A stretch of DNA of 64,000 nucleotides from Serratia fonticola (GCF_006715025.1 NZ_VFMK01000001.1:1550001-1614000), one strand, 5' to 3'. Positions 15,932 to 24,498 are shown, counted from the first letter of the stretch. Translations and numbers: made by a program. Notes: generated by a model from the letters alone, not told the origin.

Positions 15932-15947
15932 TGTAATCCCGATCACA
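15932..15947. promoter_or_regulatory. Candidate CRP site upstream of agaR
   Basis: TGTAATCCCGATCACA fits the CRP consensus with one mismatch and lies about 95 bases before the agaR start, a suitable place for catabolite control of a sugar PTS operon. Confidence 0.5.
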
Positions 15948-16040
15948 ATTTCATTGCTTTCGCTTTGTTGTAATACCGCCGCAGTAGAGCGAAAGCCATC
16001 ATCTCCCGGCTAAAACCGGAAACCTGAGGACCTATTGCTC

Positions 16041-16817
16041 ATGCCAGTGAACACCGCCAAACGACGTGAACAAATTATCGATCTGCTCTGTGAGCACGGC
16101 AGCGTGCGGGTGGAGCAACTCAGCAAGCAGTTTGCCGTTTCCACGGTAACGATCCGCAACGATCTGCGCTTTCTGGAACGAAAAGGCTGCGCGCTGCGCG
16201 CTTATGGTGGCGCGATGCTTAACCAGCAGTTTGCCTTTGACCGCCCGTTACATGACAAAGGGCGGTTGAATCGCGATGTGAAATCGCAGATTGCCAGCCG
16301 AGCGGCCAGCTATGTGCGCGACGGAGATGCGCTGATCCTGGATTCTGGTTCAACCACGACGCAGATCGTGCCTTGGTTGAAATCACGTCGCGATCTGGTG
16401 GTGATGACCAATGCGCTGAACATTGCTTATGAGCTTTCAGGGTATGACGGCGTTGAGGTGATGGTGTTAGGGGGCAGCGTACGACAGAACTCCTATTCGC
16501 TCTATGGCCCGGCTGCCGAGCAGCAATTGCGCCAGTACCGTTTCGACAAGCTTTTTCTGGGCGTCGACGGTTTCGATCTGGTTGCGGGGATCACCACACC
16601 TCACCCCGGTGAGGCCCACCTCAATCGAGTGATGTGTGAGGTGGCGCGGGAAATTATCGCGGTTGCTGATGCCAGCAAGTTTGGTCGCAAGAGTTTTTGC
16701 ATGATTCGCGAAGTCGGGCAAATTCATCGGCTGATCACAGATAGCCGTCTTCCACAAGATTATGAGCGGGCACTCATCGATTTAGGCGTAGAGGTGGTGA
16801 TAGCCGATCGTGAGTAG
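16041..16817 (+). CDS. agaR: DeoR-family repressor of an aga-type operon
   Basis: A 258-residue DeoR-family regulator, similar to E. coli AgaR, the repressor of N-acetylgalactosamine and galactosamine genes. An N-terminal helix-turn-helix (VEQLSKQFAVSTVTIRNDL, about residues 25-45) precedes the DeoR sensor domain with GDALILDSGSTT and KLFLGVDGFD. ATG 16041 is chosen, ten bases after GAGGA; a TTG six bases upstream is also in frame. It heads the run kbaZ, IIB, IIC, IID, IIA, with 20 bases to kbaZ. A phosphorylated amino sugar or ketose is the expected inducer; the identity is inferred from neighbours. Confidence 0.85.
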   Translation: MPVNTAKRREQIIDLLCEHGSVRVEQLSKQFAVSTVTIRNDLRFLERKGCALRAYGGAMLNQQFAFDRPLHDKGRLNRDVKSQIASRAASYVRDGDALILDSGSTTTQIVPWLKSRRDLVVMTNALNIAYELSGYDGVEVMVLGGSVRQNSYSLYGPAAEQQLRQYRFDKLFLGVDGFDLVAGITTPHPGEAHLNRVMCEVAREIIAVADASKFGRKSFCMIREVGQIHRLITDSRLPQDYERALIDLGVEVVIADRE

Positions 16818-16837
16818 GGTGCCTTCATGGGGGATTC

Positions 16838-18121
16838 ATGCAGCAGTGGTTACAACTCGTCGAACAGCACAAAGCCGGTCAGCCGGTGGGGATTTTTTCC
16901 GTTTGCTCCGCCCATCCATGGGTACTGCAAGCCGCTTTGCTACAGGCAAAAACGCGCGGCACTCCGGTGTTGATTGAGGCCACATCAAATCAGGTCAATC
17001 AGTTTGGCGGCTATACCGGTCAGAATGCCGCGCAGTTTCGTGACGCGCTTTGGCGTATGGCCGCTGACATTGGGCTGCCGCAGAGCGAGATCTGGTTGGG
17101 AGGTGATCACCTTGGTCCGAATGCCTGGCAGGATCGCCCGGCGCAAGAGGCGATGGCGCTATCGGAAACCTTGATTGATGACTATGTTCGCGCCGGGTTT
17201 CGTAAGATCCATCTCGATTGCTCCATGTCATGCGCTGACGATCCTACGCCATTAGGCGATGAGGTTGTCGCGCAGCGCGCTGCCCGCTTGTGCGCGGTGG
17301 CGGAGCGAGCCTGGCAACAAAGTGGGGGGGAAGCGCCGGTGTATGTGATCGGTACGGAAGTCCCGGTGCCGGGCGGTGCACAAGAAGCGTTACAAGGCGT
17401 CCAGATCACCACGCCGCAGGCCGTATCAGAAACGCTAGAGGCCCATCGTCATGCATGGCAACAGGCCGAATTGGGCAGTGCCTGGTCACGGGTGATTGCA
17501 CTGGTGGTTCAACCCGGCGTCGAGTTTGATCATCACGGAGTGGAACACTACCAACCCGTTGCGGCCCAGGCCCTTAGCCGTTTTATCGAACATCAGCCGG
17601 GGCTGTTGTATGAGGCGCACTCAACGGATTACCAGGCACCACAGGCTTACCGGCAATTGGTACGCGATCATTTCGCCATTCTGAAAGTGGGGCCGGCACT
17701 GACCTTTGCCCTGCGTGAAGCCTTGTTTGCTCTCGATCGTATTGAGCGTGAATGGTTAGGTGAACACCGTTCAGCCCAGTTGTGCGCCACGCTTGAACAG
17801 GTGATGCGTGAACAACCTCAGCAGTGGAGCCGTTATTACCATGGTAGCCCGCATCAACAATATCTGGATCGGCATTACAGTCTGAGCGATCGCGTGCGTT
17901 ATTACTGGCCGCAGCCGCAAGTCCAACAGGCGGTGGATGCATTGATGGACAATCTACGTCGCTCCCCGGTGCCCTTGGCGCTACTCAGCCAATATTTACC
18001 CGATCAGGCGCGAGCTTTAAATGCCGGTGAACTTGGCCACGATCCGCAAGATTGGGTTATTCACAAAATTACCCAGGTGCTCGAAGACTATCACTCAGCC
18101 TGTTACCCAGAGGTGTGCTGA
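16838..18121 (+). CDS. kbaZ: Tagatose-bisphosphate aldolase non-catalytic subunit KbaZ/GatZ
   Basis: A 427-residue member of the KbaZ/GatZ family (E. coli KbaZ has 426). Family stretches include ICSVCSAHP-like FSVCSAHPWVL, LIEATSNQVNQFGGYTG, GGDHLGPN, IHLDCSMSC, GTEVPVPGG, VVQPGVEFDH and KVGPALTFALREALF. In E. coli it stabilises and activates the catalytic subunit KbaY or GatY, which cleaves tagatose 1,6-bisphosphate. No KbaY/GatY gene lies in this operon, so a partner elsewhere is expected. The start follows a GGGGG ribosome site. The next gene begins one base after its stop. Confidence 0.9.
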   Translation: MQQWLQLVEQHKAGQPVGIFSVCSAHPWVLQAALLQAKTRGTPVLIEATSNQVNQFGGYTGQNAAQFRDALWRMAADIGLPQSEIWLGGDHLGPNAWQDRPAQEAMALSETLIDDYVRAGFRKIHLDCSMSCADDPTPLGDEVVAQRAARLCAVAERAWQQSGGEAPVYVIGTEVPVPGGAQEALQGVQITTPQAVSETLEAHRHAWQQAELGSAWSRVIALVVQPGVEFDHHGVEHYQPVAAQALSRFIEHQPGLLYEAHSTDYQAPQAYRQLVRDHFAILKVGPALTFALREALFALDRIEREWLGEHRSAQLCATLEQVMREQPQQWSRYYHGSPHQQYLDRHYSLSDRVRYYWPQPQVQQAVDALMDNLRRSPVPLALLSQYLPDQARALNAGELGHDPQDWVIHKITQVLEDYHSACYPEVC

Positions 18122-18122
18122 C

Positions 18123-18599
18123 ATGCCCAATATTCTGATGACCCGTATTGATAACCGCCTGGTGCATGGTCAGGTTGGGGTGACCTGGACCAATACGCTG
18201 GGGGCCAATCTGGTCGTGGTTGCCAACGATGCCGCCGCCGCCGATCCGGTACAGCAGAACCTGATGGATATGGTTGTGGCTGAGGGGGTACAGACCCGTT
18301 ATTTCTCGCTGCAGAAAACCATTGATGTGATTCATAAGGCGGCAGATAGGCAAAAGATTTTCCTGGTATGCAAAACGCCACAGGACGTGCTGACGCTGGT
18401 GCGCGGCGGTGTGCCAATCAAGTTCGTCAACGTTGGCAATATGCATTTTGCCGAAGGGAAGCGGCAAATCCATAAGACGGTATCGGTAGATGACGATGAC
18501 GTTGCGGCATTCCGCGAGCTGACAGCATTGGGCGTAACCTGTGAGGTCCGCCGGGTACCGGATGAAGCGGGCGAAGCCATAGGCAAACTGCTCGCGTGA
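18123..18599 (+). CDS. agaV: Mannose-family PTS enzyme IIB (AgaV-like)
   Basis: A 158-residue cytoplasmic IIB of the mannose/sorbose PTS family, closest in sequence to E. coli AgaV. The phosphorylated His is His15 in RLVHGQV, and VNVGNMHFAEGKRQI is a family segment. It takes phosphate from IIA and passes it to the incoming sugar. The ATG at 18123, one base after the kbaZ stop and behind AGAGG, gives the normal family N-terminus (MPNILMTRIDNRL); an open frame continues upstream but would duplicate kbaZ sequence. Confidence 0.9.
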   Translation: MPNILMTRIDNRLVHGQVGVTWTNTLGANLVVVANDAAAADPVQQNLMDMVVAEGVQTRYFSLQKTIDVIHKAADRQKIFLVCKTPQDVLTLVRGGVPIKFVNVGNMHFAEGKRQIHKTVSVDDDDVAAFRELTALGVTCEVRRVPDEAGEAIGKLLA

Positions 18600-18613
18600 G
18601 CACTGGGGGGAAT

Positions 18614-19393
18614 ATGTTAACTGACGCATTATTGATTGCATTGTTGGCGGGGTTGGCTGGGGTTGATCTGTTTGACGGTTTGACCCACTTTCACCGCCCG
18701 GTGGTGATGGGCCCTCTGGTGGGTCTGATTCTTGGGGATGTCACGACGGGGTTGCTGGTCGGAGGGACGCTGGAGTTGGTCTGGATGGGGATGGTGCCAC
18801 TGGCGGGGGCACAGCCGCCAAATGTGGTCATCGGTGGTGTGGTCGGCACGGCATTTGCCATCCTCACCAAGGCCGATCCCAAAGTGGCCATTGGGGTGGC
18901 AGTACCGTTCGCCATTGCGGTTCAGGGTTGTATCACGCTGCTGTTTACCGTGTTTTCCCCGATGATGCACCGTTGCGATCGCATGGTGAAGGAGCTGAAC
19001 TGGCGCGGTGTTGAACGGGTGAACTATCTCGGTATCAGCATCCTGTTTGTTTTTTACTTTGTGGTGGCGTTTTTGCCGATTTACTTTGGTGCCGATGCGG
19101 CCAGCGCCATGGTGCAGAAAGCGCCGGTTTGGCTGCTGGATGGGTTGGCGGTCGCAGGGGGCATGATGCCTGCAATCGGCTTCTCACTGTTGATGAAAGT
19201 GATGATGAAGAAAACCTATGTGGCTTATTTCATCCTTGGTTTTATCTCGGTGACTTTTCTTAAGCTGCCGATCCTGGCGGTGGCACTAGGGGCATTGGCA
19301 ATTGCCCTGATCGATTTCTTCAACAGTCAACGGGCTGACGCAGAGGTGATCAGAAAGCCTGTTCAACCGGAGGACGCCGAAGATGGCATTTAA
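18614..19393 (+). CDS. agaW: Mannose-family PTS enzyme IIC (AgaW-like)
   Basis: A 259-residue membrane IIC permease, similar to E. coli AgaW. It is hydrophobic throughout with the family stretches LDVFDGLTH-like VDLFDGLTHFHRPVVMGPL, GGTLELVWMGMVPLAGAQPPN and IGVAVPFA. With IID it forms the sugar channel. The ATG at 18614 follows GGGGGG; a GTG at 18596 overlapping the agaV stop would add six residues. Its 3' end overlaps the IID start by 11 bases, indicating coupled translation. Confidence 0.9.
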   Translation: MLTDALLIALLAGLAGVDLFDGLTHFHRPVVMGPLVGLILGDVTTGLLVGGTLELVWMGMVPLAGAQPPNVVIGGVVGTAFAILTKADPKVAIGVAVPFAIAVQGCITLLFTVFSPMMHRCDRMVKELNWRGVERVNYLGISILFVFYFVVAFLPIYFGADAASAMVQKAPVWLLDGLAVAGGMMPAIGFSLLMKVMMKKTYVAYFILGFISVTFLKLPILAVALGALAIALIDFFNSQRADAEVIRKPVQPEDAEDGI

Positions 19394-20276
19394 TGATTCT
19401 GACGATCTGCTGGCGCAAAAAGCAGAAAAGCGGTTGGCGCAGGCACTGGCGACCAGCCAGGTAGAACAGGACGATTATGTTGATAGCTGCCCGGCGCAAG
19501 CGCTGACGCGTGGAGATATCAACCGAATGGCATGGCGATCGTTACTGTTGCAGGCCTCGTTCAACTATGAGCGTATGCAAGCCGGTGGTTGGTTGTATAC
19601 CCTGATCCCCGGTTTGCGCAAGATTCATCGTAACCCGCAGGATTTGGCGAACTCCATGAAAATGCATATGGAGTTTATTAACGTGCATCCGTTTGACGTC
19701 ACCTTTCTTTCCGGGTTGGTGTTGGCGATGGAGCAGAACAAGGAGCGGATCTCCACCATTCGTGCGGTAAAAGTGGCACTGATGGGGCCGCTTGGTGGTA
19801 TCGGCGATGCCTTATTCTGGCTGACGCTATTACCGATCTGCGCAGGGATTGGGGCCTCTTTGGCTCTGGAAGGCAGTTTGTTTGGGCCGATAGTGTTTCT
19901 GCTGTTATTTAACGTTTTTCATTTTGGGTTGCGTTTCGGTCTGGCGCATTACGGTTATCAGGCGGGGACCAGTGCGCTTGCCTTGCTGAAAACCCATACC
20001 AGGCGAATATCCCATGCGGCGTCGATCGTGGGTATGACGGTCATCGGTGCGTTGGTGGCCTCTTATGTGCACCTTTCTACGCCGCTGATCATGCATGCGG
20101 GTAAAGCCACAGTGGCGCTGCAAACGGATGTGCTCGACAAACTGATGCCCAATCTGTTGCCGCTGTGCTTTACGCTGCTGATTTTCTTCCTGATGAAGTG
20201 CGGCTTCTCACCGGTGAAACTGATTGGCGTAACGGTGGTGATCGGCGTGGTAGGTAAATTTGTCGGTTTGCTGTGA
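19383..20276 (+). CDS. Mannose-family PTS enzyme IID
   Basis: A 297-residue IID component partnering the upstream IIC in the inner membrane. Family features are LLLQASFNYERMQAGGW, LGGIGDALFWLTLLPI, SYVHL and a C-terminal hydrophobic stretch. It corresponds to AgaE/AgaD of E. coli; I cannot decide between the two names from sequence alone. The N-terminus is about 40 residues longer than some relatives and rich in Ala, Gln and Asp. GGAGG lies nine bases before the ATG, inside the IIC gene. Confidence 0.9.
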   Translation: MAFNDSDDLLAQKAEKRLAQALATSQVEQDDYVDSCPAQALTRGDINRMAWRSLLLQASFNYERMQAGGWLYTLIPGLRKIHRNPQDLANSMKMHMEFINVHPFDVTFLSGLVLAMEQNKERISTIRAVKVALMGPLGGIGDALFWLTLLPICAGIGASLALEGSLFGPIVFLLLFNVFHFGLRFGLAHYGYQAGTSALALLKTHTRRISHAASIVGMTVIGALVASYVHLSTPLIMHAGKATVALQTDVLDKLMPNLLPLCFTLLIFFLMKCGFSPVKLIGVTVVIGVVGKFVGLL

Positions 20277-20286
20277 GGAACAAAAA

Positions 20287-20721
20287 ATGCCTGGAATTGT
20301 GATTACCGGCCACGGTGGTTTCGCCAGCGGTTTATTACAGGCTGTCGAGCAGGTTGTTGGGGCTCAGCCTGCCTGTGTCGCGGTTGATTTCCCTGTGCAT
20401 ATGGGAACGGCTGAGCTAAGCGCGGCACTGCTTGCTGCCTTGCAAGCGGTAAAACAGCCGGATGGTGTCGTCTTTCTTACCGATATGCTAGGTGGTTCAC
20501 CGTTCCGTTGTGCCAGTGAGTTGGCGGATACACAGGGAAATTGTGAGGTACTGACCGGCGTGAATATGCAACTGGCCGCTGAAATGATGCTGGAGCGAGA
20601 AGGTTTAAGCCTGGATGCGTTTCGTGACATGGCGCTGGCCTGTGGCAAACGCGGCCTCACCAGTCTGTGGCACGAGCGGCGTAAGGTAAGATGTGAAAAC
20701 GCCGAGGCTGATGGGATTTAG
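20287..20721 (+). CDS. agaF: Mannose-family PTS enzyme IIA (AgaF-like)
   Basis: A 144-residue cytoplasmic IIA that receives phosphate from HPr. The phospho-His is His9 in the N-terminal ITGHGGFASG, and VFLTDMLGGSPF and LTGVNMQLAAEMMLEREG match AgaF. The ATG follows GAGGAA and lies ten bases after the IID stop. It ends the operon: a strong terminator follows, and no agaS (deaminase/isomerase), agaA (deacetylase) or kbaY follows in the window. Confidence 0.9.
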   Translation: MPGIVITGHGGFASGLLQAVEQVVGAQPACVAVDFPVHMGTAELSAALLAALQAVKQPDGVVFLTDMLGGSPFRCASELADTQGNCEVLTGVNMQLAAEMMLEREGLSLDAFRDMALACGKRGLTSLWHERRKVRCENAEADGI

Positions 20722-20747
20722 CACCCACCGATGCGTACCCCGTTGGA

Positions 20748-20790
20748 GGTGGCGTCCCTCTCCTTGTTGAAGGGGGCGCCACCCTTTTCT
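20748..20790 (+). terminator. Rho-independent terminator of the aga-type operon
   Basis: GGTGGCG (20748-20754) pairs with CGCCACC (20777-20783), with extra C/G pairing inside, followed by CTTTTCT. It may also serve the convergent ABC transporter gene that ends at 20805. Confidence 0.75.
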
Positions 20791-20804
20791 ACCGATCCCG
20801 GGTA

Positions 20805-22538
20805 TTAGCCGGAAACCGGCAAGGGGCTCAGTGCCATTTGCGCCGGGCCGTTTTCTTCGCGGCTGAAGCGCCAGCAGGTCTGGTGATATTTCGCTACGCT
20901 GTTACGGTGTGCCACGCTCACCAGCGTGACATTCGGCAGTTCATCAACCAGCAGGCAATACATCAATTGTTCGGTTTCATCATCAAGCGCACTGGTCGCT
21001 TCATCCAGGAACAACACATCTGGACGTGTGAGGATGGCACGGGCAAACGCCAGTCGTTGTTGTTCACCCGGCGAAAGTCGATGACTCCAGTTAGCGCTGG
21101 TATCCAGCCAGCGTTGCAGGTGTTTCAGGCGGCAGTTTTCCAGCACTTTCAACAGCTGTTCGTCGCTATAGTTCTTATCCTGGTGCGGATAGCTCAATGC
21201 CTCGCGTAGCGTACCGATGGGAATATAGCTGCGTTGCGGCAGGAACAGGGTACTGAGGTTTTTATTCAGGTCGATTTCACCGGAACCGTAGGGCCAGATC
21301 CCGGCAATGGCGCGCAGCAACGTGGATTTACCACAGCCTGAAGGACCAACGATCAGTACGCGTTCACCGCGTTTGAGCGTCATAGAGGCTGAGCTTAGCA
21401 ACGGTTGGCCGTCGGGCAGCGTCATGCCAAGATTACGCAATATCAGCGGTTGGCCCTCTTGCTGTTGCAGGCTAATGCCGCGAGTTTGGCTATGCACCTC
21501 ATCAACCGCCGCATTAAAACCGGCCAGACGGTTAACGCAGGCTTTCCAGGTAGCCAGATCGGTAAACGCATCAATAAACCACGATAGCGCGCCTTGTACC
21601 TGACCGAAAGCGGAAGAGATCTGCATCAGACCGCCCATCTGGATAGCGCCAGAGAAATAACGTGGTGCAGCCACCAGCAGCGGGAAGATAATGGCAAACT
21701 GGCTATAAAAGTTGCTGGCGATATTAAGGCGACGGGTAATGCGCATAATCGACCACCAGTTGCTGCGTATCGCTTCAAAGCGGTTGCTCAACTGCTGCTT
21801 TTCACGCGGTTCGCCGTGATACAGCGCAATGGCGTCGTTATTTTCACGGATACGGATCAGTCCGAAACGAAAGTTTGCTTCATAACGTTCCTGGTTAAAA
21901 CCCAGCATGACCAGGGGTTTGCCCACCCACCAGATCAGCAACGAACCCAAGACCGCATACAGCAAGGCAAACCATACCATATAGCCGGGCAGGGTGATGG
22001 CATGTTGGGCAATCACAAAGGTCATTGGTCCACTGATGTGCCAGAGAATGGTTATAAACGAGCACAGCGTCACCAGGCTGGAGAGCAATCCGAGCGAAAG
22101 TGACAAGGTGTACTGGGTCAGAACGTTAAGATCGTCGGCGATACGTTGGTCGGGGTTATCGATAATCTGCTGCTGTTCGGTATGGTAATAGGCTTGATGT
22201 GCCAGCCATTTACCCATAAATTTCTCCGTCATCCAGCGCCGCCAGCGCATCTGCAAGCCTTGAGTCAGGTAGATCTTATAAACCGCCAGCACGATGAAAG
22301 TCAGCGCCAGATAGGTAAATCGCCACAGCTGAGCTTTGAACACCGGATAGTTTTTATTCTGCAGGGCGTCGTAGAACACCTGATTCCACTGGTTAATAAG
22401 CACACTGATGTAGACCAGCCCGAGGGACAGAGCAACGATGGCGATCAGCATCGCCCAGGCGCGCCATTTTTCTTCGGACACCCAGAAAGGTTTGATGAGC
22501 TGCCAAACGGCATGTTTCTGCGAAATAGCTGTGTTCAT
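20805..22538 (-). CDS. YddA-type ABC transporter (ABCD-like, fused permease-ATPase)
   Basis: A 577-residue fused exporter of the SbmA/BacA-like and ABCD transporter type, similar in layout to E. coli YddA. The N-terminal membrane domain (about residues 25-330) contains WNQVFYDALQ and the family segment NPDQRIADD. The ATPase has Walker A GPSGCGKST (398-406), signature LSPGEQQRLAFARA and Walker B DVLFLDEATSALD. The substrate is unknown. It stands alone between the aga-type terminator and a DsbA-fold gene on the same strand about 210 bases downstream of that gene's end. Confidence 0.87.
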   Translation of the reverse strand: MNTAISQKHAVWQLIKPFWVSEEKWRAWAMLIAIVALSLGLVYISVLINQWNQVFYDALQNKNYPVFKAQLWRFTYLALTFIVLAVYKIYLTQGLQMRWRRWMTEKFMGKWLAHQAYYHTEQQQIIDNPDQRIADDLNVLTQYTLSLSLGLLSSLVTLCSFITILWHISGPMTFVIAQHAITLPGYMVWFALLYAVLGSLLIWWVGKPLVMLGFNQERYEANFRFGLIRIRENNDAIALYHGEPREKQQLSNRFEAIRSNWWSIMRITRRLNIASNFYSQFAIIFPLLVAAPRYFSGAIQMGGLMQISSAFGQVQGALSWFIDAFTDLATWKACVNRLAGFNAAVDEVHSQTRGISLQQQEGQPLILRNLGMTLPDGQPLLSSASMTLKRGERVLIVGPSGCGKSTLLRAIAGIWPYGSGEIDLNKNLSTLFLPQRSYIPIGTLREALSYPHQDKNYSDEQLLKVLENCRLKHLQRWLDTSANWSHRLSPGEQQRLAFARAILTRPDVLFLDEATSALDDETEQLMYCLLVDELPNVTLVSVAHRNSVAKYHQTCWRFSREENGPAQMALSPLPVSG

Positions 22539-22723
22539 GATGATCCAGAATGTATTGTTTTTCCGTCATCATGGTCGTGTGAGCGGTAACAAACAAACCA
22601 ACACATGTAAGCAGTTTTGACGCCGCTAACTATTTGAAATAATAACAATGATACGAATTGGGGGAGGGGGTGGTGCAACAACGCTATCATTGTGGCTGGA
22701 GCGCGTTTTTGTCGATCAATACA

Positions 22724-22741
22724 CGTGCGCTTTCGCGCACG
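22724..22741 (-). terminator. Hairpin downstream of the DsbA-fold gene
   Basis: CGTGCGC (22724-22730) and GCGCACG (22735-22741) form a perfect 7-bp stem with a TTTC loop just after the stop of the minus-strand gene. No T-run follows, so it may be a weak terminator or 3' stabiliser. Confidence 0.4.
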
Positions 22742-22749
22742 CATCACGA

Positions 22750-23388
22750 TCAGTTTATTGCACTTTTTAGCAAGGCCAGCCAGCCATCGATATCACTCAG
22801 ATACTCTCCTGCGGGAATTTGATACAACTGCCCTTGCGCATCCTGTAATGCAAAGGTTGGGAAACCCTGTCCGCGGACTTTGGCAAGCAGGGCGCGGCTT
22901 TCAGCAATGTGCTGTGCTGTTGGTGCCCCCTTGTTGAAACGCATCTCGGCAATAAATGCAGCAGAAGTCAGGCCCAACTCTGTGGCCAGCGCTTCTAATA
23001 CCGCGGTATCGGCAATGCGTCGTCCTTCACGATAGTGAGCTTCCTGAAGGCGGTGCAGCATATCCAGGCCGCGTCCCGCGAGTTGTTCAGCGGCCAGAAT
23101 GGCGGTGATAGGCGGCTCGGAGTCCATCACCGCCGTAGTATCACGCAGTAGGCCGTTGAAGTAACCGTCGCCAAAGGGCTGACCGGTCAGTTCAGCGATA
23201 CGCTTATCATGCGGTATGACATAATTGCGCCATTCGTCGTTGATCGCGCGGCGGTTGTCACCGGTCATCATACCGCCCGCATGCAACGCAACGGTTAACC
23301 CCGGAATGGCTTGCGCAGCTTTAACCAACGGCGCAGCACCGTAGCACCAGCCGCACAGTGGATCGAAAATGTAGTGTAAGGTCGTCAT
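22750..23388 (-). CDS. DsbA-family thioredoxin-fold protein (FrnE-like)
   Basis: A 212-residue cytoplasmic protein of the DsbA/FrnE fold. The N-terminus HYIFDPLCGWCYG carries the CxxC motif (Cys12, Cys15), and the C-terminal part has the thioredoxin-fold cis-Pro segment (GQGFPTFAL). There is no signal peptide, so periplasmic DsbA function is excluded; a role in thiol exchange or isomerisation in the cytoplasm is expected. The next gene upstream on the same strand codes for an exported metallo-beta-lactamase-fold protein, separated by a degenerate repeat element, so co-transcription is uncertain. Confidence 0.83.
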   Translation of the reverse strand: MTTLHYIFDPLCGWCYGAAPLVKAAQAIPGLTVALHAGGMMTGDNRRAINDEWRNYVIPHDKRIAELTGQPFGDGYFNGLLRDTTAVMDSEPPITAILAAEQLAGRGLDMLHRLQEAHYREGRRIADTAVLEALATELGLTSAAFIAEMRFNKGAPTAQHIAESRALLAKVRGQGFPTFALQDAQGQLYQIPAGEYLSDIDGWLALLKSAIN

Positions 23389-23397
23389 TGTTATCTC

Positions 23398-23494
23398 TAC
23401 CCGTTCTCTTTCAAGCTCAGCGTTGTCAGTAGCGCGTATTTGCCCCAGTCACTGACTGGCGTCAGCGTCAGGGGCGTCGTCCGACTCGCTGGTC
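23398..23494. repeat. Degenerate intergenic repeat (Serratia/Yersinia type)
   Basis: This gap begins TACCCGTTCTCTTTCAAG and continues through AGCGTTG, CCCCAGTCACTGACTGG and GACTCGCT. That order recalls a repeat I know from Serratia and Yersinia intergenic regions (TACCCGTCATACTTCAAG, then CCCCAGTCACTTAC, then TTCACTCGCTTG). The identification rests on memory of the consensus; related pieces lie at 48094-48151 and about 58090-58190. Confidence 0.5.
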
Positions 23495-23504
23495 TATACC
23501 CGCC

Positions 23505-24389
23505 TTATTGCGGCCACTTCATCTCGCCTTTCAACACCTTGGCGCTTAATTCCAGGCTGGAGCCATCCTGCAGAGCGGGGTAGTGCTGCTTCATTGCCGC
23601 GATCAGTTCAGCGGAATTTTTGGCCTTGGGTAATTCGCTTTCAAGCGTGGTCAGGTAGTTATGGGTAAAGGTGACCGATTCCAGCGTTTGCTGTGCACCA
23701 GGCAGGAAATGCCCAGGTACGACCACCTGTGGTTTCAGCGCCTTGATGCTTTCCAGGGTTTGCTGCCAATGAGCACGAGACTCTACCGTTTGCGTATCTG
23801 CAATCCATGGATGAATATTGTCGCCAGCTACTGGCACGCCACCCACCACGGCTTTCAACGATGGGATCCAGACAAAGGTACGGTCCGGTGTTGGACCATT
23901 CAGGCCTTTGACTTCCACCGGTTGGCCGTCAATGGTAAAGCTGCTGCCCTGCATTGGCTGCGGTACGATCACGGCTTGCGGAGCATTCTCCTTCAGGATA
24001 GGGCCCCAATAAGCCAATTTACCTGCCTGGGTAGCGTTGATCGCTTTGATCGTATCCGGTGAGGCGATGATTTTCGCCTGTGGGAAGGCCGCTTTGATCA
24101 CATCCAGACCAAAATAAAAATCCGGATCCGAATGGCTGATATAGACCGTGGTCAGTTTTTTGCCGGTGGCTTTGATCTTCTTCACCAACGCTTGTGCGTC
24201 GTTACGCTGGAATTGGGCATCAATCAGAGCCACTTCATGTGGGCCGCTGATAATCTCGGAAGAAACCGGGAAGACGCTTTTTTCGCCTGGGTTATATACC
24301 TCCATGGTCAAGGTATTGGCCGCAGTGGCAAAGGTGCTGAGGGTTGCGATGCTGGTAAAAGCCAGGGTCAGTAATGATTTCTTAAACAT
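23505..24389 (-). CDS. Exported metallo-beta-lactamase-fold protein with atypical metal site
   Basis: A 294-residue protein with a Sec signal peptide (cleavage after about residue 23, TFATA). The fold is recognisable from the order of motifs, but the main metal motif HxHxDH reads HSDPDF (residues 86-91), losing two histidines, and only the later VVPGH looks canonical. It may bind one metal or none, or represent a divergent subfamily. The divergent LysR gene starts 110 bases away, with a direct repeat between them, so it is probably that regulator's target. Substrate unknown. Confidence 0.8.
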   Translation of the reverse strand: MFKKSLLTLAFTSIATLSTFATAANTLTMEVYNPGEKSVFPVSSEIISGPHEVALIDAQFQRNDAQALVKKIKATGKKLTTVYISHSDPDFYFGLDVIKAAFPQAKIIASPDTIKAINATQAGKLAYWGPILKENAPQAVIVPQPMQGSSFTIDGQPVEVKGLNGPTPDRTFVWIPSLKAVVGGVPVAGDNIHPWIADTQTVESRAHWQQTLESIKALKPQVVVPGHFLPGAQQTLESVTFTHNYLTTLESELPKAKNSAELIAAMKQHYPALQDGSSLELSAKVLKGEMKWPQ

Positions 24390-24437
24390 TTGCAGGTGTC
24401 CTTTTGGGCGTTATTGTCGTTGGCAAGATGATATGTT

Positions 24438-24495
24438 GCATGAATCGAGAGAAAAACCGGATAATGAGCAATAGTTAATTGCATAAATCGAGCGA
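24438..24495. promoter_or_regulatory. Direct repeat in the divergent MBL-lysR-type promoter region
   Basis: GCATGAATCGAGAGA (24438-24452) and GCATAAATCGAGCGA (24481-24495) agree at 13 of 15 positions and start 43 bases apart, close to four helical turns. The second copy ends three bases before the regulator's start codon. They are candidate binding sites for that LysR-family regulator. Confidence 0.45.
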
Positions 24496-24498
24496 ATT

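Noticed and set aside
18069..18641. 190-codon minus-strand frame opposite agaV
   Set aside because: The opposite strand codes a clear PTS IIB; the product has no recognisable features.
21594..22103. 169-codon plus-strand frame opposite the YddA-type gene
   Set aside because: Antisense to a conserved ABC transporter; His/Gln-rich shadow product.
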